Shown here piece after piece: positions 59,541 to 64,000 of a DNA stretch of 64,000 nucleotides. Source of the DNA: Bacillus sp. FJAT-52991 (GTDB lineage Bacteria > Bacillota > Bacilli > Bacillales > Domibacillaceae); assembly GCF_037201805.1 (NCBI RefSeq), contig NZ_CP147404.1, positions 3,206,501 to 3,270,500 of the forward strand, given 5' to 3'. Positions within the stretch are counted from its first letter, which is position 1. The number at the start of each line of letters is the position of its first letter. A program made the translations under genes and the position numbers. The notes under the pieces are model-generated. The model saw only the letters and a list, made by a program, of their open reading frames with translations, searched no databases and was not told where the DNA came from.

Positions 59541-60496
59541 AGATAAGATGTTCCCTGCACCATGGACATCCCGATGCCGTTCATATCCGCAAGAACATCG
59601 GTAGTTTCGTGAACGGACCTTGTTGCGTTTTCGCCGTTTATTTCGCTTGCTCGTGTGTCGCTGAACACCTTCCACATCGCCAAGAGCGACATGGCCGATT
59701 CTTTGTTCCACACACCAGTTCACAAAGGTACGGGTTGTCTTGTGCAGGAGATCTCCTAGCTGCCGTTCGCTTTTGGAGAGAATGTACTTTTTTGCTCGAT
59801 GGTATTGGCGCCATTTCCTGGACCCTTTTTGACACCGACTCATGAGGATTTGCAGTTCTCTCGCTTTTTTGTTTCGCAACCGGTGAACGCTGCGCATCTT
59901 TCTGCCAGAAATCACAAGTGCTTGTCCGCCTGTACTGACGGCGGTAATCGTATGAATCTCACCTGGATCAATCGCTGCCGTATGACCGTCTTGAATCGGT
60001 ACGGGATCGATGCCGTCTTCATACGACAAACAGGCATGCCACCGACCGTCAAAGACGAGTTCTACTTCTTTGACCAAGCCAGTTGGGACCGAGGCGAGCG
60101 TCAACACGAGCGGTGTCTGTTGTTTCCCTTTCCACCTGCCTAGGCTGAGCATCAGCTTGCGTCCTTTTAGTACGAAAGATTTATCGACCCATTTGGGATG
60201 GAACACGAACTTTTCCTTGTATGGATATCGGATGGACTTATTCGTTTTCCGTGCTTGGCGAACCCCATCTCGGGCATGCAGAAACTTGTGGCACACCGCT
60301 TGGATCGTCTGACTGTGAAGAGGGTACAAGCCTTTGAGTTCAGATTGAAGATCGCTTTTATTGATCCACGCGCCGTGAATCCGGTAGTAATACCGGGCTA
60401 GTTTCACGCAGTCATTCCAAATCGTTCCGCAGATCCAGCGTAGGTGAAACGCGTTGGCTGAGGAGCCGTAAAGCCTGTTTTCAACGTTCGATACAT
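59469..60496 (-). pseudogene. TnpB RNA-guided nuclease homologue, frameshifted and internally deleted
   Basis: The main frame contains RuvC-like blocks (AAIDPGEIHTITAVS, IGHVALGDVEGVQ), a basic bridge and part of the zinc finger (YRCSCGYERHRDVHGAGNIL). The best start is ATG 60496 with GGGAGGAGGGATCTC, giving MYRTLKTG, but it lies in another frame; one base must be missing after about codon 7 to continue LYGSSANAFHLRWICGTIW. Between SKRNKRRKRN and KVRSRNYRC the usual stretch of about 60 residues with the first zinc-finger CxxC is absent. Thus two lesions are inferred by comparison with my memory of the family. An extended ORF to 60632 exists but lacks a ribosome site. Confidence 0.65.
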
Positions 60497-60759
60497 GAGA
60501 TCCCTCCTCCCTTGTCATCATCATAAAACGAATGTATGTTCCCATCAATATCAAATGGAAAATTTCATCCTTTTTTCTTTCGACAAAGATCGGAAGATGA
60601 TCTGCCAAACGATTTTCGGCTGTGCCCTTCACGCTCCTTGAGGAAGGGGAATTCTCTCGGACTGTGTTAAAAGCTTCTTTTTGATCTAAACTGTCATATT
60701 CAGCATTGAATATTTTTATAAAAAAGAAGGTTTCGTACCTTTACTTAGGACAAACATCA

Positions 60760-60773
60760 AATTACAGGTAATT
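60760..60773. promoter_or_regulatory. Palindrome AATTAC-AG-GTAATT upstream of the sigma-like gene
   Basis: Perfect 6+2+6 dyad about 125 bases before the ATG at 60896. Possible operator. No other feature is seen in 60640-60890. Confidence 0.3.
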
Positions 60774-60895
60774 ATATCCATTAAAACTCTTACTCTTCTC
60801 TCTATTTTACCCTTTCGCCTAACAAAGAGAATCCCGCTATGTTTGGTTCAACCCGGGAATTCACGGCAAGCGCGCTTCCATTAAGGAAGAAAACA

Positions 60896-61381
60896 ATGGA
60901 GAACTTTGAGAACGTTTATCATCAATTTTTACCAATAATCCATCACATCATGAAATCGCTGCATATTTACAAAGACCAGGACGAATTTCAACAAATTGGA
61001 CAGGTTGCCCTTTGGGAGGCTTATGAAAAATACGACCAGGACAAAGGTGCCTTTTCAAGTATCGCCTACTCGTATATCAAAGGACGAATGATGGATGCGT
61101 TAAAAAAATCCAAGCAAAGAGAACAACGAGTAGTCTACACTAACCAGTTATTTTGGGAGGAGAAACCAGATGAACAAAGTGATAAACCATTCGAACTCGA
61201 CATCTTACTCACTTATGCAATCCACCTAACTCACCGCGAAAAAGTTTGGCTCATTCGCACTTTTTATCAAGACATGACGATCACCGAAATCGCTCAATGC
61301 GAAAATGTTTCTCCTTCTACCGTCAAAAAGTGGCGAAAACAAGCGATGAACAAATTAAAGTTACACCTAGCCGTTGAATAA
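60896..61381 (+). CDS. Small sigma-70-family factor
   Basis: 161 residues from ATG 60896 (AAGGAAG upstream; an in-frame ATG at 60839 lacks a site). Region 2: QDEFQQIGQVALWEAYEKYDQDKGAFSSIAYSYIKGRMMDALKK; region 4: LTHREKVWLIRTFYQDMTITEIAQCENVSPSTVKKWRKQAMNKLK. It has no region 3 or anti-sigma partner next to it. Size and region 2 resemble competence-type and SigH-like factors of Firmicutes. It lies near comK, separated only by the TnpB element, which may have been inserted between two linked competence genes. Confidence 0.82.
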   Translation: MENFENVYHQFLPIIHHIMKSLHIYKDQDEFQQIGQVALWEAYEKYDQDKGAFSSIAYSYIKGRMMDALKKSKQREQRVVYTNQLFWEEKPDEQSDKPFELDILLTYAIHLTHREKVWLIRTFYQDMTITEIAQCENVSPSTVKKWRKQAMNKLKLHLAVE

Positions 61382-61586
61382 AAGTAACTTAAAAAATTTT
61401 TATGAAATCTCTTATGATGATACTTATTGCGAGAGTGTAATTAGTTCTTTTAACCTATCATATCTCCTCTTTCCGCCCTAGATAAATAGTTAAAAATTAC
61501 TATTTTGAAAATTTTTGTAGCCAATTTTTGTATCTATCTGTTAAAGTAATTGCGAATACAATTCTAAAAATTGAGAGGTGTTACAA

Positions 61587-62570
61587 TTGAAGAAAGCCTT
61601 TAAATCTTTATTAATGGCTGTTTTAGCTATCATACTTTTCATTCCTGTAGCTGTTCCATCTGCGGCAACTTTCGAGGGCAGTTTAAGCGGAAAATCTACT
61701 TCCATGGATGAGCAAGCGAATTACGAAGCTGCAGCCTCTACTTCTTTCCGAGATGTACCAAGTACATACTGGGCGAAAAAAGAAATCGATTACCTTGTAA
61801 AAAATGGAATTATTCAAGGGTACAAAAACGGCAATTTTGGTATTAAAGATCCTGTGACTCGTGCACAAGCAGCTATTATTGTAGCAAGAGCTTTGGGTAT
61901 AGATGACGAATATGCTCCAAATCCTGGATTCCGCGATGTTCCAACAACTCATTCTGCCTACAATGAAATCGCTGTATTAACGAAATACGGCATTTTCAGC
62001 AAAGGAACTTATTTCAAACCAAACGATAAGTTAACAAGAGCACAAATGGCGAAGATTATCACAGAAAGTTTTGGCTTAGACTATAAGTCCACTACTTCTT
62101 TTAAAGATGTAAAAAGCAGCGATTGGTTCTATAAATATGTTCAAGCTTTAGCTTATAATGGAATCACAAAAGGCGATAGCAAGGGATATTTCCTTCCGTA
62201 CCAACCGTTAACACGTACAGAATTTGCTGTTTTTATGGCTCGTACGCTAAATGAGCAATTCCGTTCAGGTGTTCAAGCTACTGTCACTGGTACTCAATTA
62301 CTATCAGATGGACGCTTAAAAATGAATGTTCAGCTTTTCAATAATACAAAAAATGAAGTATTCAACATCAAAGGTAAATATGAGCTTTATATCAACGGTA
62401 AACTCGTAGCTAAATCTACTTCATTACGAGAATACAAAAATGTGGTTCTTAAACCAAATGAAAAAAGAACTGTGGAGTTCTACTTCTCTCCTAGCGAAGT
62501 AAAACAAAACATCAAGTTTAATAGCTCTGCAGAACTATTCTTCGAGCATCAGTGGTATTACTACCAATAA
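61587..62570 (+). CDS. Surface protein with three SLH domains
   Basis: 327 residues from TTG 61587, with GAGAGGTG five bases upstream; an in-frame GTG at 61578 overlaps that site. Signal peptide KKAFKSLLMAVLAIILFIPVAVPSA, then three SLH domains (about 45-225: FRDVPSTYWAKKEIDYL..., FRDVPTTHSAYNEIAVL..., FKDVKSSDWFYKYVQAL...), and a C-terminal 95-residue beta domain with FNNTKNEVFNIKGKYELYINGK. Anchors to the secondary cell-wall polymer. It is monocistronic. Confidence 0.88.
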   Translation: MKKAFKSLLMAVLAIILFIPVAVPSAATFEGSLSGKSTSMDEQANYEAAASTSFRDVPSTYWAKKEIDYLVKNGIIQGYKNGNFGIKDPVTRAQAAIIVARALGIDDEYAPNPGFRDVPTTHSAYNEIAVLTKYGIFSKGTYFKPNDKLTRAQMAKIITESFGLDYKSTTSFKDVKSSDWFYKYVQALAYNGITKGDSKGYFLPYQPLTRTEFAVFMARTLNEQFRSGVQATVTGTQLLSDGRLKMNVQLFNNTKNEVFNIKGKYELYINGKLVAKSTSLREYKNVVLKPNEKRTVEFYFSPSEVKQNIKFNSSAELFFEHQWYYYQ

Positions 62571-62571
62571 A

Positions 62572-62615
62572 ATAAAAGCGCGGTCCTAATCATGTTAGGA
62601 CCGCGCTTTTATTCG
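62572..62615. terminator. Terminator between convergent SLH and YihY genes
   Basis: AAAAGCGCGGTCCTAA, TCATG, TTAGGACCGCGCTTTT; perfect 16-bp stem. Confidence 0.9.
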
Positions 62616-63437
62616 TTAAGAAAGTCGATGCATCTTTTCATGCTCCGCATTTATCAAACCTCCTAGAAGCAACACAACAGCGGATAAATAGAACCACAAC
62701 ATTAAAATAATAATCCCCGAGAGCTGCCCATAAATGCGAGTGTAATTGACGGAACCTGCATATTCTCCAAACATGACAGACGCCGCTTGCCAGCAGATAG
62801 AAGCAAATAAAGCACCTAGTATAACAGATCGAAGTGGCTGTTTACCATTAGGCAAAATTTTATAAAACAATATAAAAAATAGAAATAAGAAGACCGTTCC
62901 AAGTATCCACTTCACCACGGTCCAAATTTTAAAATATGGTGTAAACTCTTCAATTGTACCGATGACCTCTGTAGAGATTAATAAGTGGAGTAGCCGTTCT
63001 AGAAGCGGGATCATAAAGGAAAATGGAACAAGAAACATAAAAACTAATGTCACTCCTAAATCTCGAAACAACCCTGTGAAAAAAGATAACCGTCTTTGAA
63101 TATTGTAGGCATCATTCAAAGAACGAACGAGTGACTGAATTGCCATCGAAGACAGCCAAAATGTAGAAAAGAAGCTAAGCGAAATGATCTGTCCTTGGTC
63201 CCTTGCGACAATTGCTTGTACATTTTCCTTGATTAATAAATACGTATTCCCCGGAGCATAAGGCTCAATAAACCCTAAAATATCCCCTTCATTGATAGGA
63301 AAAAAACTCATTAAAGATAACATGAAAATCAGAAAAGGAACGACGGACAACAATAAATAATAAGCTGTCTGCGCCGCCTGATCAAAAAAACGCTCCGCAA
63401 AAAAACGACGGACCACTACCTGAACCAACCTCACCAC
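62616..63437 (-). CDS. YihY/BrkB-family membrane protein
   Basis: 273 residues, about six helices. Family blocks are RRFFAERFFDQAAQTAYYLLLSVVPFLIFM, SLVRSLNDAYNIQRRLSFF and VILGALFASICWQAASVMFGEYAGSVNYTRIYGQLSGIIILMLWFYLSA (only the core of each is cited as evidence). The family was once called ribonuclease BN but this is now thought wrong; its role is unknown. Start is uncertain among GTG codons at 63437, 63434 and a TTG. Confidence 0.87.
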   Translation of the reverse strand: MVRLVQVVVRRFFAERFFDQAAQTAYYLLLSVVPFLIFMLSLMSFFPINEGDILGFIEPYAPGNTYLLIKENVQAIVARDQGQIISLSFFSTFWLSSMAIQSLVRSLNDAYNIQRRLSFFTGLFRDLGVTLVFMFLVPFSFMIPLLERLLHLLISTEVIGTIEEFTPYFKIWTVVKWILGTVFLFLFFILFYKILPNGKQPLRSVILGALFASICWQAASVMFGEYAGSVNYTRIYGQLSGIIILMLWFYLSAVVLLLGGLINAEHEKMHRLS

Positions 63438-63469
63438 CTATTACCACCATCCTCCGTCACTTGAACATA

Positions 63470-64000
63470 TTAAAGCTGTGCTTGAAGCCAGTTCGTAACA
63501 TCTTGAATAACTTGCTGACGATTGGTTTCGTTAAGCATTTCGTGTCGGCCTTCTTTGTAAAATGTATAGTCGATGTTGGTTATTCCTTGCTGCTTATATT
63601 GATCGATGACACGAAGAACTCCTTTAGAGTAGTCACCAACCGGATCATGATCACCACTAATGAAGAAAAACGGTAGATCTTTTTCCATTCGACTCACTTC
63701 TTCCGGCTTATGAATCATCTCTAATCCATTTAATAAGTCATAAAAGAACCCAGCTGTCGGAATAAATCCACAATAAGGATCATCAATATACGTTTGAACT
63801 TGCTCACGATCTCTAGAAAGCCAATCAAACTCAGTTTGGATGTCGGAGAACTTTTTATTAAAATCTCCAAAAGACAACTTATTTAATAGCGGACTTTTTG
63901 CTCGTTTTCCACGTCTTCTCATTTCAGACTTGGCTAATATTTTCCCCATCTTTCCTAAGAGCCCACGATCGCTTCCAGTCCCGGAAACAATCACGCCATT
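63470..64000 (-). CDS. Alpha/beta hydrolase (lysophospholipase / S33 type), C-terminal part
   Basis: The frame is open from the stop at 63470 to the window edge and would continue (NGVIVSGTGSDRGLLGKMG). The visible part holds the catalytic Asp in FISGDHDPVGDYSKG and the His in YKEGRHEMLNETNR. The nucleophile GxSxG would lie outside. This resembles YtpA-like lysophospholipases of Bacillus subtilis. The internal ATG at 63994 is not a start. Confidence 0.85.
   Translation of the reverse strand, partial: NGVIVSGTGSDRGLLGKMGKILAKSEMRRRGKRAKSPLLNKLSFGDFNKKFSDIQTEFDWLSRDREQVQTYIDDPYCGFIPTAGFFYDLLNGLEMIHKPEEVSRMEKDLPFFFISGDHDPVGDYSKGVLRVIDQYKQQGITNIDYTFYKEGRHEMLNETNRQQVIQDVTNWLQAQL

Larger units (their letters stand above)
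59226..60520 (-). mobile_element. TnpB-only IS200/IS605-type element, decayed
   Basis: Contains a tnpB-like gene without tnpA, and downstream the right-end hairpin CCCCCACCT-loop-AGGTGGGGG (59235-59264) with GTTCATT beyond it, as in IS605/IS1341 ends. The left end could not be fixed. The GC content and codon use differ from the neighbouring genes. It sits between comK and a sigma-like gene. Confidence 0.7.

Overview
The window looks like chromosomal DNA of a low-GC, competent, endospore-former-type Bacillaceae. It carries a ComK homologue, a ComFB-family protein, BceAB/BceRS-type and YtrA-type modules, LysM-3D wall proteins, SLH surface proteins, a lipoprotein penicillinase with BlaR1/BlaI, and strong AGGAGG-type ribosome sites. 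No rRNA, tRNA or CRISPR array was seen. All calls come from reading the sequence; no database search was run.

Layout. 1-5 kb: end of a DMT efflux gene, then an inducible beta-lactamase module (bla, blaR1, blaI) with three BlaI operators and diverged repeats on both sides, then a SET-domain protein. 5-13.4 kb: a minus-strand operon with a sigma-54-type activator, PxpB/PxpC (KipI/KipA) subunits and HyuA/HyuB. It is headed by a good -24/-12 promoter and a near-perfect cre site. 13.6-17.7 kb: a glycerate kinase relic, then a plus-strand MFS / enolase-superfamily epimerase / M20 hydrolase operon. 17.75-19.23 kb: an intact IS3-family element inserted exactly in the loop of a terminator. 19.2-26.8 kb: two LysM-3D wall proteins, a YknWX-like pair and a large S8 protease; three of these genes share a WalR-like motif. 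27-31.2 kb: serCA and a Na+/amino-acid symporter with a cre site. 31.2-36.5 kb: mosaic GC-rich repeats, a BceAB-type transporter and its convergent two-component system. 36.7-41.1 kb: uracil permease, a 124-bp tandem repeat, CvfB and a second S8 protease. 41.2-46.9 kb: a 1861-residue surface protein (two lamin-tail domains, metallophosphoesterase, three SLH) behind a three-repeat Pho box. 47-54.3 kb: a small ORF, a two-component system with a 7TM sensor, ComFB, aspartokinase, and a YtrA-type ABC operon. 54.4-58.4 kb: nitrilase, amidohydrolase and APC permease behind a possible second sigma-54 promoter. 58.6-64 kb: comK, a decayed TnpB element with a candidate omega-RNA, a small sigma-70-like factor, an SLH protein, a YihY protein and a partial lysophospholipase.

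How it may work together. Two catabolic clusters 45 kb apart (hyu/pxp and permease-amidohydrolase-nitrilase) both act on amide or cyclic-amide nitrogen compounds. Both may be sigma-54 driven, and they share a TTGCA-centred motif upstream, so they are candidates for one regulon under the activator encoded here. The surface and wall genes show WalR-like and PhoP-like signals, which suggests an envelope and phosphate-stress theme.
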